From contig DATKYO010000002.1 of assembly GCA_035528475.1 (NCBI GenBank), positions 15,185 through 79,184 of the forward strand: a DNA stretch of 64,000 nt, in the 5' to 3' direction. The notes under the pieces are model-generated. The model had not been told where the DNA came from and did not search any database. It was given only the letters and a program-made list of their open reading frames with translations. The position numbers and the translations under genes are program-made. Below are positions 16,583 to 25,754 of the stretch, one piece after another (position 1 is the first letter of the stretch; each line of letters begins with the position of its first letter). Source of the stretch: SD8 sp035528475 (GTDB lineage Archaea > Halobacteriota > Methanomicrobia > Methanomicrobiales > Methanospirillaceae).

Positions 16583-17745
16583 TCCCCCATGAGGGCAGCT
16601 ACCTGGGCCACGTCCTTGTCCCCCCGGCCCGATAGGTTGATAACAAGAATATCTTCTTTTTCGAATTCGGGGGCAATTTTCCTGGCCAGGGCAATTGCAT
16701 GGGCAGATTCAAGAGCCGGCACTATCCCCTCGGTACGGGAGAGGTAGAGGAACGAGTCGATAGCTTCGGAGTCTTTTATCGCATGATATTTTACACGGCC
16801 ATTATCCTTCAGGAAACTGTGTTCGGGCCCAACTCCAGGATAGTCCAGACCGGCTGACACACTATGTGATTCCATTATCTGCCCGAATGCATCCTGGATC
16901 AGGTAGGTGTAAGTGCCGTGAAGCACTCCCGGCCTCCCCCGGCAGAGGGTAGCACCATGTTTTCCGTCCAGCCCTTCCCCGCCTGCTTCGGCTCCGTAAA
17001 GCGCTACATTATCATTAAGGAAGGATGTGAACATCCCGATGGCATTTGAACCTCCCCCCACGCAGGCCACCATGGCATCCGGAAGTCTCCCTTCTTTCTC
17101 CTGTACCTGCCGGCGGATCTCCTCCCCGATTACTTTCTGGAAATCCCGAACCAGGGTGGGGTAGGGGTGCGGGCCGACAACCGAACCGATGAGATAATGG
17201 GTATTCCGTACATTGGCAACCCAGTTACGGAGAGCCTCGTTGATAGCGTCCTTAAGCGTCCGCGAACCTGAGTTCGCAGCGATTACCCTTGCTCCAAGCA
17301 TCTGCATCCGCGCTACATTAAGCGCCTGGCGCTTCATGTCCTCCGCCCCCATGAACACATCCACCGAGAGGCCCAGGGCAGCCCCGGCAATTGCAGACGC
17401 AACACCGTGCTGACCTGCTCCGGTCTCGGCGATTATCCGGGTCTTTCCCATAAATTTCGTCAGCAGTGCCTGTCCAAGGGCATTGTTCAACTTGTGTGCG
17501 CCGGAATGGAGGAGGTCCTCCCGCTTGAGATACACCTTGCATCCCAAATCACGCGACATGTTCCGGCAAAAGGTAAGTGGCGTCTCCCGTCCCGCATATT
17601 CATGCAGGTAATACTGCAGCTCAAGGCGGAATGTTTCGGAGGGAACGATAGTCCTGCAGGCGTTTTCCAGTTCATCCAGGGCATAGACCAGGGTTTCCGG
17701 CACATAGCACCCACCGTATGGTCCAAACCGTGTATTATCAATCAT
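16573..17745 (-). CDS. trpB: Tryptophan synthase beta subunit (TrpB1)
   Basis: A 390-residue PLP enzyme that condenses indole with serine. The PLP lysine is in LLHSGAHKLNNALGQ, the catalytic Glu in AETGAGQHGVA, and the phosphate loop is CVGGGSNAIG; YVPETLV at the N-terminus is typical. It is the true partner of TrpA in this operon, unlike the second TrpB at 24377-25738. The start overlaps the trpF stop as ATGA. Confidence 0.97.
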   Translation of the reverse strand: MIDNTRFGPYGGCYVPETLVYALDELENACRTIVPSETFRLELQYYLHEYAGRETPLTFCRNMSRDLGCKVYLKREDLLHSGAHKLNNALGQALLTKFMGKTRIIAETGAGQHGVASAIAGAALGLSVDVFMGAEDMKRQALNVARMQMLGARVIAANSGSRTLKDAINEALRNWVANVRNTHYLIGSVVGPHPYPTLVRDFQKVIGEEIRRQVQEKEGRLPDAMVACVGGGSNAIGMFTSFLNDNVALYGAEAGGEGLDGKHGATLCRGRPGVLHGTYTYLIQDAFGQIMESHSVSAGLDYPGVGPEHSFLKDNGRVKYHAIKDSEAIDSFLYLSRTEGIVPALESAHAIALARKIAPEFEKEDILVINLSGRGDKDVAQVAALMGECP

Positions 17746-18317
17746 ATCTTCACTCCTTTTGCTGCACCGATGAATTTCCTCACCTTTACCGGGTTCTTTT
17801 TCCCCGGGGCATCTTCCACCCCTGTGGCTACATCTACTCCATAAGGGCGAATCCTACTCGCGGCTCCCGCGACATTCTCCGGGGTCAGCCCTCCTGCAAG
17901 CAGGACGGGCACCCGGCTTGATTGGACCAGCATCCGGGCAAAATCCTCATCAAACAACTTTCCAGAGCCGTGGCTTGCATCTACGATGAGAGCATCAGCG
18001 TCATCAGGCACCGGATCACCCGGGCCAACAGCCCGAATGACATTCACTCCGTAGTCCTGCGGATAGAGGGTTGGACAGAAGATCTGGACTGCATCCGGCT
18101 CAAGAATCCTGATCATCTCCTCGAGTTCATTTTCTGCGATGGTATGGGATACGCAGACCCTTGCCACGCCGGGCCCTGCTGCAGCAAAAATATCTTTTGC
18201 CTCTTCTGGGGACACGGAACGTGGTGACCGGGAGAAAAGCACCACTCCAATTATATCCGCCCCGGCCTCCGCAGCGATATGTGCATCGCCCGGCGAGGTA
18301 ATTCCACAGATTTTCAC
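17742..18317 (-). CDS. trpF: Phosphoribosylanthranilate isomerase
   Basis: A 191-residue TIM barrel performing the Amadori rearrangement of phosphoribosylanthranilate. MKICGITSPGDAHIAAEAGAD holds the catalytic Cys4 (KICG), DALIVDASHGSG the catalytic Asp, and LAGGLTPENV plus GVDVATGVED the phosphate site. It is slightly shorter than the usual 200-210 residues but complete. It overlaps trpC and trpB by four bases on either side. Confidence 0.96.
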   Translation of the reverse strand: MKICGITSPGDAHIAAEAGADIIGVVLFSRSPRSVSPEEAKDIFAAAGPGVARVCVSHTIAENELEEMIRILEPDAVQIFCPTLYPQDYGVNVIRAVGPGDPVPDDADALIVDASHGSGKLFDEDFARMLVQSSRVPVLLAGGLTPENVAGAASRIRPYGVDVATGVEDAPGKKNPVKVRKFIGAAKGVKI

Positions 18318-19075
18318 GCGAATACAAATCCCTCCAGACGCCTGATCGGGTTTCTTGATGCCATGACCGAAGAACCTATTAAAAATCCGTCCACAGATTG
18401 ACGCAGATTTTTCACATCAAATGGCCAGATGATGCCGCTCTCTGCCACCACCTTCCGGCCGGCACGCCTGACAAGGGGGGCCAGCCTGTGGGTTGTTGAA
18501 AGTTGAATTGTAAAATCGTGCAGATTCCGGTTATTGATCCCAATCATCTGCGTATCAGTATCCAGTGCAGCCCTGATCTCTTTTTCGCTGTGCACCTCTA
18601 CAAGGGGCTCCAGGCCGAGATTGATAGATGCATCAACGAACCCACCCAGCCGCTTCCCCAGTATACCCGCAATGAGAAGAACAGCATCCGCTCCCAGGTA
18701 ACGGGTCTCTTCCAGCTGCCGCTCATCTATAATGAAGTCTTTTCTGAGAATTGGAACATTTACGTGTGGCCGAATAGACGGAATAAGCTCCGTGCTGCCA
18801 TGGAAGAAAACGGGTTCGGTGAGGATGGAGAGGGCGCAGCACCCTGCTGAGACCAGCATCCGGGCCAGTGCAACCGGATCGTCTCCTTGCCTTATAACCC
18901 CCCGCGACGGGGAGGCAAACTTTATTTCCGAAATAATCGCATTCCGCCCATCAACTCGTTCAAGAGCCTGATAAAGACTGAAATTTCTCTCTTTTCCCGG
19001 AACCGCGGTTGAAATGTCATCCGGCAGTTTCGCAATCCGGTTTGCCGTCGCCTCGATTATGCGGTCCATTATCAT
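18314..19075 (-). CDS. trpC: Indole-3-glycerol phosphate synthase
   Basis: A 253-residue TIM barrel that closes the indole ring. Present are ISEIKFASPSRG (catalytic Lys and Glu), LRKDFIIDERQL with the second catalytic Lys, LEPLVEVHSEKE, GINNRNLHDF, and VAESGI. The start can be ATG 19075, which overlaps the trpD stop as ATGA, or ATG 19069 two codons later. Confidence 0.96.
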   Translation of the reverse strand: MIMDRIIEATANRIAKLPDDISTAVPGKERNFSLYQALERVDGRNAIISEIKFASPSRGVIRQGDDPVALARMLVSAGCCALSILTEPVFFHGSTELIPSIRPHVNVPILRKDFIIDERQLEETRYLGADAVLLIAGILGKRLGGFVDASINLGLEPLVEVHSEKEIRAALDTDTQMIGINNRNLHDFTIQLSTTHRLAPLVRRAGRKVVAESGIIWPFDVKNLRQSVDGFLIGSSVMASRNPIRRLEGFVFA

Positions 19076-20088
19076 ATTTTCCTCCCTGATTCAACAATCA
19101 AATCATCCAGTTTCGCAGCTGCAGCCCCGGATGTGATAGCGTCCCCGGCAAGGGCAATACCCTCTTCATGCGTTGACGCCCGTTCTCCCAGGTAGATGGC
19201 AGCCCCTGCGTTCATCACCACGATATCACGTGCAGGGCCTTCCACGCCATCCAGAATACCACGGATAATTGCCGCGTTTTGATCTGGAGAATGACCGAGA
19301 AGCATATGGCGGGGCGCCCGTGAGATCCCAAACTGTTCGGGAGTCAGGGTAGACTGGCAGATATTCCCATTTGCAAGTTCTGCCACACTGGTCTTTCCGG
19401 AAATGGTTATCTCGTCGAGGCCATCTCCATGAACCACCATCGCTTTCTTCGCACCAAGCGTGCGTAGTGCCTGCGCAAGAGTAAGTGTCAGGCGGGGGTC
19501 AAAAACACCCAGCAGGCGTGCAGATGCCCTCGCAGGGTTAAGAAGCGGGCCCAATACGTTAAAGACCGTGGAAAAACCCAGATCTCTTCTGGCCCGGGCT
19601 GCATACCGAAGGGCAGGGTGAAACGCCGGAGCAAAAAGGAATCCGATTCCAATATTTTCAACCATCCTTGAGACTTGTTCAGGGGGCAGGTCTACTTTCA
19701 CCCCCAGGGCTTCCAGCACATCTGCTGACCCGCAGGAACTGCTCACTTTCCGGTTGCCATGCTTTACCACAGTCACCCCTGCTCCGGCAGCAACAAGGGC
19801 GGCTGCAGTGCTGATATTGAATGTCCCGAACCCGTCACCGCCGGTACCGCAGGTATCGACAAGTATACCCTCAACCCTGGGCTTGATGGAAATGGCATGC
19901 CGCTGCAGCACATCTGCAAATGCAGCAATCTCTTCTGCAGTCTCTCCCTTGAACCGGAGACCGGTGAGGAAGGCCCCCATCTGCGCCTCTGTTGCCTTTC
20001 CTGTGGCAATCAGTTCCATGGCTGCAGATGCCTCGGAAACGGAAAGGTTCCTTCCCGCAGCGATTCTTGCCAGCACTGCCTGCATCAT
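19072..20088 (-). CDS. trpD: Anthranilate phosphoribosyltransferase
   Basis: A 338-residue enzyme that joins anthranilate to PRPP. The PRPP loop VDTCGTGGDGFGTFNIST is near residue 77, followed by VKHGNRKVSSSCGSADVLEALG, and NPARASARLLGVFDPRL. It is a stand-alone TrpD, not fused to TrpG. Its start overlaps the trpG stop by four bases. Confidence 0.97.
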   Translation of the reverse strand: MMQAVLARIAAGRNLSVSEASAAMELIATGKATEAQMGAFLTGLRFKGETAEEIAAFADVLQRHAISIKPRVEGILVDTCGTGGDGFGTFNISTAAALVAAGAGVTVVKHGNRKVSSSCGSADVLEALGVKVDLPPEQVSRMVENIGIGFLFAPAFHPALRYAARARRDLGFSTVFNVLGPLLNPARASARLLGVFDPRLTLTLAQALRTLGAKKAMVVHGDGLDEITISGKTSVAELANGNICQSTLTPEQFGISRAPRHMLLGHSPDQNAAIIRGILDGVEGPARDIVVMNAGAAIYLGERASTHEEGIALAGDAITSGAAAAKLDDLIVESGRKI

Positions 20089-20660
20089 GCACCTCGCTGC
20101 AGAAGGAAATTTTTCACGAGCTGCATGCCTTCAGGGGTCATTATGCTCTCCGGATGAAACTGGACTCCGGTGATAGGGAGCTCACGATGCCTGACTGCCA
20201 TCAGGCACAAATCATCTGCAGATACTGCGAGCGTTTCAAACTCCTCAGGGATATCTTCCGGGGAAACAGCCAGTGAATGATATCGTGTTGCAGAGAACGG
20301 GTTAGGAAGACCGGAAAATACCCCTTTTCCGGTATGGATAATGCTGCTTGTCTTCCCATGCACAGGGACATTCATACGGCTGATTTTGCCTCCATATGTT
20401 TGAAGGATGGTCTGATGACCAAGGCAAACACCCAGGATAGGTACAATACCTCCAAATTCCCGGATTACTTCGGGGCATATCCCCGAATCTTCGGGAGTTC
20501 CCGGACCGGGGGATAGGATGATATAGTCAGGATCTGTTTCCCTGACACGTTCCAGGGGCATATCGCAGGTAACTGCATGGGGTATCCCTCCCAGACATCC
20601 CACCATCTGAAAAAGATTATAGCTGAAACTATCAAAGCAGTCGATAATAGTCACTTTCAT
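20085..20660 (-). CDS. trpG: Anthranilate synthase glutamine amidotransferase subunit
   Basis: A 191-residue class I glutamine amidotransferase that delivers ammonia to TrpE. The catalytic triad is visible: Cys in LGVCLGHQTI, and His/Glu in VQFHPESIMTPEG. The PGPGTPEDSGI loop is also present. Translation is coupled to trpE through a TGATG overlap at 20658-20662. Confidence 0.96.
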   Translation of the reverse strand: MKVTIIDCFDSFSYNLFQMVGCLGGIPHAVTCDMPLERVRETDPDYIILSPGPGTPEDSGICPEVIREFGGIVPILGVCLGHQTILQTYGGKISRMNVPVHGKTSSIIHTGKGVFSGLPNPFSATRYHSLAVSPEDIPEEFETLAVSADDLCLMAVRHRELPITGVQFHPESIMTPEGMQLVKNFLLQRGA

Positions 20661-22117
20661 CAGATATCCCCCGCCTGGAGAACCGCCTTCATCATGGCCT
20701 GAGCTTTATATTCAGTCTCTTCAAATTCCCTCTCCGGTATCGAATCTGCTACGATTCCGGCTCCGGTAGAGAATTCCACCCGTTCTTCGCTCACCCGCAG
20801 GGTACGTATGGCAATGGCGTATTCAAGCAGGTCGTTGAACCCGGAATATCCCACAGCGCCTGCGTACAGGCCCCGGGGATGGGCCTCCAGTTCAGCGATG
20901 ATCTGCATGGCCCGGATCTTGGGTGCTCCGCTCACCGTACCCGCGGGGAAACAGGCGGCAAGGGCGTCAAAACGGTCACAATCTTTCCGCAGGCGGCCGC
21001 ATACCCTGGATACGATGTGCTGCACGTGAGAGAATCGTTCGATCTCCATGAATTCCGGAACCTTGACTGATCCAAAATCTGCCACCCGGCCGATATCGTT
21101 CCTGGCCAGATCCACCAGCATAAGATGCTCGGCATTTTCCTTCCGGTCTTCCAGCAGTTCCATGGCCAGAAGATCATCCTCCTGCGAATCTCTCCCTCTG
21201 GGACGTGTGCCGGCGATAGGGACAGTCTGTACCGTTTTTCCTTCCACCTTCACCAACATCTCCGGGCTGGACCCGATGATTATCTCATCCCCGAAATTAA
21301 GGTAAAAGAGATAGGGAGACGGGTTGATTGCCCTTATGGCCCCATAAATCTTCAACGGGTCTCCATGGTAGGGACATGCAATCCTCCTGGAAAGCACAAC
21401 CTGGAATATATCGCCGGCCCGGATGTGATCCTTTGCCTTACGGATCGCTTCCTGGTATTCGAGCCGGCTCATGGTTGTCGTGTGAGATAGAGGTTTATCC
21501 GCAGTATTCCCGATCTTCTCTTCAACGTCAGGTTCCACAGATTCAATTCTTTCCTTAAGAGCCCTGATTCGTCTTAGAGCCTTTTCCTCCTCTTCTTCCC
21601 GGTTACTGTCCGGGAAGAGCACAAGGTCATCAAAGAGAAGGCAAAATCTCTGTACATGGTCATACACAATACCCCTGGTGCCCATCAGGAACCGGGCCAG
21701 GGGACTCTCTTCACTCCCAGCCTTCACCAGGCCCCTGGTGAGACCGGTAACCATGTCGTAGGCACAGTACCCTACGAAACCTCCAAAAAAACCGGGTTCT
21801 GGAGATCCCTCATACAGTAACCTGGATGAGATGTCCCGGAGCTGGCTGATTGGATCCGCCCCCTCCACAGTCGAGAAAAGGAGCGAAAGATCTTCTCTGC
21901 CTTCCAGGCCAATATCCCCTTTCAGGGTAAGGACAAGTTCCGGTTCAAGGCCGATAATGGAACGAACCGCCCGGCGGGGCATTCCCTCCATCGATTCCAA
22001 TATATATCCTCTTTCGATATCCAGCGACCGGAAAAGCGTATAGGGATTTGCAGATGGAAGCGGTATTTTTTCGGTGATCGCAACAATTGTCGCTAATTTG
22101 TGCAATTCACTATTCAT
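20660..22117 (-). CDS. trpE: Anthranilate synthase component I
   Basis: A 485-residue chorismate-using enzyme, the committed step of tryptophan synthesis. C-terminal signatures are complete: IKAKDHIRAGDIFQ-like segment near residue 230, IIGSSPEMLVKV, GTRPRG, LVDLARNDIGRVA, FPAGTVSGAPKIRAM and STGAGIVADSIPEREFEET. The N-terminal region contains SANPYTLFRSLD, in the place where feedback-inhibited enzymes bind tryptophan. ATG 22117 has no Shine-Dalgarno sequence; instead it overlaps, as ATGA, the stop of a 28-codon upstream ORF. This suggests translation by termination-reinitiation. Confidence 0.97.
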   Translation of the reverse strand: MNSELHKLATIVAITEKIPLPSANPYTLFRSLDIERGYILESMEGMPRRAVRSIIGLEPELVLTLKGDIGLEGREDLSLLFSTVEGADPISQLRDISSRLLYEGSPEPGFFGGFVGYCAYDMVTGLTRGLVKAGSEESPLARFLMGTRGIVYDHVQRFCLLFDDLVLFPDSNREEEEEKALRRIRALKERIESVEPDVEEKIGNTADKPLSHTTTMSRLEYQEAIRKAKDHIRAGDIFQVVLSRRIACPYHGDPLKIYGAIRAINPSPYLFYLNFGDEIIIGSSPEMLVKVEGKTVQTVPIAGTRPRGRDSQEDDLLAMELLEDRKENAEHLMLVDLARNDIGRVADFGSVKVPEFMEIERFSHVQHIVSRVCGRLRKDCDRFDALAACFPAGTVSGAPKIRAMQIIAELEAHPRGLYAGAVGYSGFNDLLEYAIAIRTLRVSEERVEFSTGAGIVADSIPEREFEETEYKAQAMMKAVLQAGDI

Positions 22118-22200
22118 GCGTGGAGCATGCCGACTGGCCGTCTTACTGACGGCGTTCCCCAGTCCAGGGACATCACCCGGTTATGTGGCGTGGCTTTCAT
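22114..22200 (-). CDS. Putative 28-residue trp leader peptide overlapping the trpE start
   Basis: On the minus strand an ORF runs from ATG at 22200 to TGA at 22116-22114; the TGA shares the ATGA of the trpE start codon. It has 28 residues with a single Trp at position 14. Its ATG lies about 29 bases after the centre of the TATA box, so the transcript would begin almost at this codon. trpE itself lacks a Shine-Dalgarno sequence. The hairpin at 22133-22163 lies inside the ORF, and the Trp codon (22161-22159) forms part of its outer 5' arm. Being real, coupled and possibly Trp-sensing is an inference; one Trp codon is fewer than classical attenuators have. Confidence 0.5.
   Translation of the reverse strand: MKATPHNRVMSLDWGTPSVRRPVGMLHA
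22133..22164 (-). promoter_or_regulatory. Hairpin in the trp leader
   Basis: On the minus strand GCCGTC-AGTAA-GACGGC (22153-22137) forms a six-pair stem. ACTG before and CAGT after it extend it with a one-sided bulge. A ribosome stalled at the leader Trp codon would cover the outer 5' arm. Confidence 0.4.
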
Positions 22201-22210
22201 GTATTATTAA

Positions 22211-22234
22211 GTACATCAATGTACGTATATATAC
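22211..22234 (-). promoter_or_regulatory. trp promoter with operator-like palindromes
   Basis: GTATATATAC (22225-22234) is the TATA box of the trp operon on the minus strand. Directly downstream, between TATA and transcript start, is the perfect palindrome GTACATTGATGTAC (22211-22224, minus-strand reading). It contains TGTAC half sites like the TRP box (TGTACA) bound by TrpY in Methanothermobacter. This position suits a repressor that blocks initiation. No trpY gene is seen in the window. Confidence 0.55.
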
Positions 22235-22399
22235 TTTGGTGTATAATTTTGTATATAGAATGGAATGATTATCCTCACAGGGCATATAAAATCGGGAGTA
22301 TTTGAGGATGGTTTAATCTTCAAATGAAAATATTCGCTCTTTTATTGCAATTGGTGCTTCTGATGGAATTTGAAAGATACCCCCGCCTGGCGCATTTCA

Positions 22400-23071
22400 T
22401 CATTCCTCCTTATTTTTCACCTCGTAAAGGAGATGCAGGTGGCCACCTTCACATCTTTCACATTCAAGGAGACTAAGCGCTATCGGACCACTCTTTCCTG
22501 ATCTCGACCGGTAGAGGAGGACATTCGTCTCTGTGGAGAGAGTGGGAACAATAACAAGGGAGATCTCATCCACCAACCCGGACTCCAGGAGTGCGGTATC
22601 AAGGGTTTCACCCGTATCGGTCACCAGAGTTTTGACTCCGTAATCACGGTAGAGTAATTCAAGTGCCTTTGACAAATCCACCCGTTTCCTTCCGACATTG
22701 ATAATTTCGTATTCTCTTTCCTTCAGAAAATGGATATACTCCCTGGGAGTCTCTTCCGATACGAGGATGATGATATCCCTGATATATTCCATTCGTCTGA
22801 AAAAATGAAGGACAGGGGATAATCTCCCCCGGCTGTCCACCAGAACCCACCATGGCCTCTTTTCATCAGGAAATACAGGGCGCTTCCGGAAATCCGACTC
22901 CTCCTCGGGAGGTATCTCGATCCTGGCCGCAAGAACCGTATCTGCACCCACAAGCATCGCATCCGGCGAATGGGAGAGAACAGTAGAGTAATACACGCTA
23001 AAATCAACAAAAAATCCTGTAAGCGAGCCGTTGAGGCTGACGGCATTGGAGAGGATCACTTTTGGCCGCAT
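22400..23071 (-). CDS. RibD C-terminal-domain reductase (candidate riboflavin-pathway reductase)
   Basis: A 223-residue protein with the dihydrofolate-reductase-like RibD_C fold: MRPKVILSNAVSLNGSLTG at the N-terminus, DAMLVGADTVLA, KTLVTDTGETLDTALLESGLVDEISLVIVPTL in the C-terminal half. In archaea such proteins (ArfC) reduce the ribosylaminopyrimidine intermediate of riboflavin and F420 synthesis with NADPH. Several positions differ from typical ArfC (NAVSLNG for MSxDG), so it may be a divergent paralogue. It lies between trp genes and the NAD kinase family gene without an evident operon link. Confidence 0.65.
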   Translation of the reverse strand: MRPKVILSNAVSLNGSLTGFFVDFSVYYSTVLSHSPDAMLVGADTVLAARIEIPPEEESDFRKRPVFPDEKRPWWVLVDSRGRLSPVLHFFRRMEYIRDIIILVSEETPREYIHFLKEREYEIINVGRKRVDLSKALELLYRDYGVKTLVTDTGETLDTALLESGLVDEISLVIVPTLSTETNVLLYRSRSGKSGPIALSLLECERCEGGHLHLLYEVKNKEE

Positions 23072-23138
23072 GAATACGGAATTGGATTGTTTAGTGTTTA
23101 AACCAGGTGGACGAATGGGCCGCTTGTTTTACTTATTT

Positions 23139-24254
23139 TCATCCCACTTTCTTTCTCTGTGCCAGACGGTATCCTGATATTACAGAAATAGAATTCCCGA
23201 ATGCCCTGTCAAGTTCGCTATCTCCTGTATCGAAAAAAAGTAAGGGTGTAGAGGTGAGTTTGTGAGGTGTGGCAACGATGAGGATATTTTCCACACCAAT
23301 CTTTCGGATCACCAGGGGACTTACCGCTTGCGTCCCTCTCCCCAGGACAGAGCCCTGGGCACCGATGATACTTACAATGAGACGTGTTTTTCCCTCTCCC
23401 TTCAGGATATCGAGCATATCACTTTCATTCAGGTCCTTCTTCAACAGACGCGTATCTTTTATGGCATCAAACCCGAGAAGCGTCTTTTTTATATCGCATT
23501 GACGAGCAATTGCCTCGGTTGTGGTGCCCGGCCCAAGAATATAGAGGATGTCGGGCGTTCCTTTCATCACCTCTGACAGGAATCTGCCAATCGCCTCCTT
23601 GGCTCTTTCCTCCTCCTGTTCTTCGAATACCTGCTTTGTTCCCTGCACCAGACCCGGGATATAGGGTGTTTTCGCAAAGCCATAGAGCCGTGTCTTCAGT
23701 TCTCCCCTTCGATACGCTTCTTCATCTACATCTACCACCTCTGCATCACGAAGAGGGGGGTTTGCGCCTTTGAAAAGATTGGGCGATTGAAGCAGTATCT
23801 CCGCTGCTGCTTCCGGATTAATTGCAAAGACCGCTGAATACATTTTCACTCCTGCAGGGATCCCCAGTATGGGTACTTTGTTTTTCACAACGTCATACAC
23901 ATCGCGCGCCGTACCATCCCCTCCACAGAAGAGTATGAGATTGACCCCTGCTTCTAAAAATGCCCTGCACGCCGCCCTGGTATCCATTCCCGTCGTTTTA
24001 GAGGGGGTTTGGCGTATAACATCCCATTCGGAAATTCCGGCTTTTTTAATTGCCTCTTCACCCATCGTGCCTGAACACGTGTAAAAACGATATGAGCCCC
24101 CCTTCAGGCATTTGAGGGTTTTAATTGCCCTGTCAACGGCCCCGGGAATTGCTCCCCGGCGGATGGCCTCCATTACAAGGCCATCTGTCCCTTTCAGGCC
24201 CACCGATCCCCCCATTCCAGCTATGGGATTGACAAGGAATCCTATGAGGTACAT
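23139..24254 (-). CDS. ATP-NAD kinase family protein (AcoX/COG3199 type)
   Basis: A 371-residue protein. The N-terminal GFLVNPIAGMGGSVGLKGTDG and the nucleotide loop FCGGDGTARDVYDVV (GGDG motif near residue 115) place it in the NAD kinase/diacylglycerol kinase superfamily. ILGIPAGVKMYSAVFAINP and YILGPGTTTEAIARQ are typical of the long archaeal branch, whose true substrate is not settled. Canonical archaeal NAD kinase is shorter. It follows trpB2 on the same strand after a hairpin, so it is probably transcribed separately. Confidence 0.8.
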   Translation of the reverse strand: MYLIGFLVNPIAGMGGSVGLKGTDGLVMEAIRRGAIPGAVDRAIKTLKCLKGGSYRFYTCSGTMGEEAIKKAGISEWDVIRQTPSKTTGMDTRAACRAFLEAGVNLILFCGGDGTARDVYDVVKNKVPILGIPAGVKMYSAVFAINPEAAAEILLQSPNLFKGANPPLRDAEVVDVDEEAYRRGELKTRLYGFAKTPYIPGLVQGTKQVFEEQEEERAKEAIGRFLSEVMKGTPDILYILGPGTTTEAIARQCDIKKTLLGFDAIKDTRLLKKDLNESDMLDILKGEGKTRLIVSIIGAQGSVLGRGTQAVSPLVIRKIGVENILIVATPHKLTSTPLLFFDTGDSELDRAFGNSISVISGYRLAQRKKVG

Positions 24255-24336
24255 GGATAAAAATTAAATGAGATAATTGTTTTTCAGATTTTGGGTCGTT
24301 ATACGATTGCATCCAGGTGAATAATAGACAGGGGTA

Positions 24337-24360
24337 GTGAGCCCCATAGGGGTTGCTCAC
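24337..24360 (-). terminator. Hairpin after trpB2
   Basis: GTGAGC (24337-24342) and GCTCAC (24355-24360), with inner CCC/GGG pairs, form a stem 17 bases after the trpB2 stop. There is no T-run, so its role as a terminator is uncertain. Confidence 0.4.
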
Positions 24361-24376
24361 TCCACTTACCCTGCAC

Positions 24377-25738
24377 TCACTCTGGTACCTTTGGCAGTCT
24401 TGAGAGCGAGTCCTTTATCAACTGGTCCGGATACTCGTAATCAACCAGTTTTCCGGCATAGAAAGCGTCGTAGGCTGACATATCAAAATTGCCGTGGCCC
24501 GAACAATTAAAGAGAATGACCTTCTCCTCTCCCTTGTTCCTGCATTCTATTGCCTGGTCAATGACCGCCTTCACCGCATGCGATGTCTCGGGAGCTACTA
24601 TGATGCCTTCCGTCCGGGCAAAAGTCTGGGCGGCCTCAAATACTTCAGTCTGGTGATACGAGATAGCCTGCATAACCCCGTCATGCACAAGACGGGACAC
24701 AATCGGGGAATCACCATGATACCGTAGCCCTCCGGCATGGATCGAGGGAGGAACAAAATCGTGGCCAAGGGTGAACATCTTCATGAGAGGAGTAAGGCCC
24801 GCCACATCACCGAAGTCATATGCATAAAGGCCCTTGGTTAATGTGGGGCAAGATGCGGGTTCCACACCGATGATCTGCACATCCGGGTGTTTCCCGGTCA
24901 TTTTATCGCCGGCAAAGGGGAATGATACGCCGGCAAAGTTGGATCCTCCACCAACACACCCGATGACTATATCGGGGTACTCATCAACAGAAGCCATCTG
25001 CTCGCGCGATTCAAGCCCTATTATTGTCTGGTGGAGGCAGACGTGGTTTAAAACCGATCCCAACGAGTAATGCGTGTTGCTATGGGTGGCAGCATCCTCC
25101 ACAGCTTCCGATATGGCGATGCCGAGACTCCCGGTCGTGTCCGGATCCTTTTCCAACACCATCTTCCCTGACTGGGTCTTTGTACTCGGACTGGGTATGC
25201 ATTCGGCGCCCCAGACCTGCATCATGGATTTTCGGTAAGGCTTTTGCGCATAACTTGAGCGCACCATATAAATGGTACACTCAAGCCCGAATATCTGGGT
25301 TGCAAATGCGAGTGCAGAGCCCCATTGACCCGCACCAGTTTCGGTTGCGATACGCTCAATTCCCTCTTTCATATTATAATACGCCTGGGGTACCGAGGTA
25401 TTGGGCTTGTGGCTTCCTGGAGGGCTGACACCTTCGTATTTGTAATAGATACGGGCCGGTGTATTCAGGTACTGCTCCAGCCGCCGGGCCCGGTAGAGCG
25501 GGCTGGGCCTCCAGAGACGGAAAATGTTTTGCACTTCTTCAGGGATGTCAATGAACCTTTTGTCGCTCATCTCCTGTTTGATCAGCTCCATGGGAAAGAT
25601 GGGGGAAAGATCCTCCGGGCCCACCGGCTTTCCGGTCTTGGGGTGGAGCGGGGGATCGAGGGGAGAAGGCAGATCTGCCATGACATTATACCATTTCCTG
25701 GGCATCTCTTCCTCTTCCATGAGGATTTTGGTATTCAT
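24377..25738 (-). CDS. trpB2: TrpB2-type tryptophan synthase beta chain
   Basis: A 453-residue PLP enzyme of the TrpB2 subgroup, longer than TrpB1 and with the N-terminal extension RKWYNVMADLPSPLDPPLHP. The PLP lysine is in SPPGSHKPNTSV, the catalytic Glu in ATETGAGQWGSALAFA, and the phosphate loop is CVGGGSNFAG. TrpB2 enzymes work without a TrpA partner and are thought to salvage indole or use other donors. The promoter carries TRP-box-like sequences, as the trp operon does, and TATA spacing suggests a leaderless message from ATG 25738. Confidence 0.95.
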   Translation of the reverse strand: MNTKILMEEEEMPRKWYNVMADLPSPLDPPLHPKTGKPVGPEDLSPIFPMELIKQEMSDKRFIDIPEEVQNIFRLWRPSPLYRARRLEQYLNTPARIYYKYEGVSPPGSHKPNTSVPQAYYNMKEGIERIATETGAGQWGSALAFATQIFGLECTIYMVRSSYAQKPYRKSMMQVWGAECIPSPSTKTQSGKMVLEKDPDTTGSLGIAISEAVEDAATHSNTHYSLGSVLNHVCLHQTIIGLESREQMASVDEYPDIVIGCVGGGSNFAGVSFPFAGDKMTGKHPDVQIIGVEPASCPTLTKGLYAYDFGDVAGLTPLMKMFTLGHDFVPPSIHAGGLRYHGDSPIVSRLVHDGVMQAISYHQTEVFEAAQTFARTEGIIVAPETSHAVKAVIDQAIECRNKGEEKVILFNCSGHGNFDMSAYDAFYAGKLVDYEYPDQLIKDSLSRLPKVPE

Positions 25739-25754
25739 GGATCATAATGGTCCT

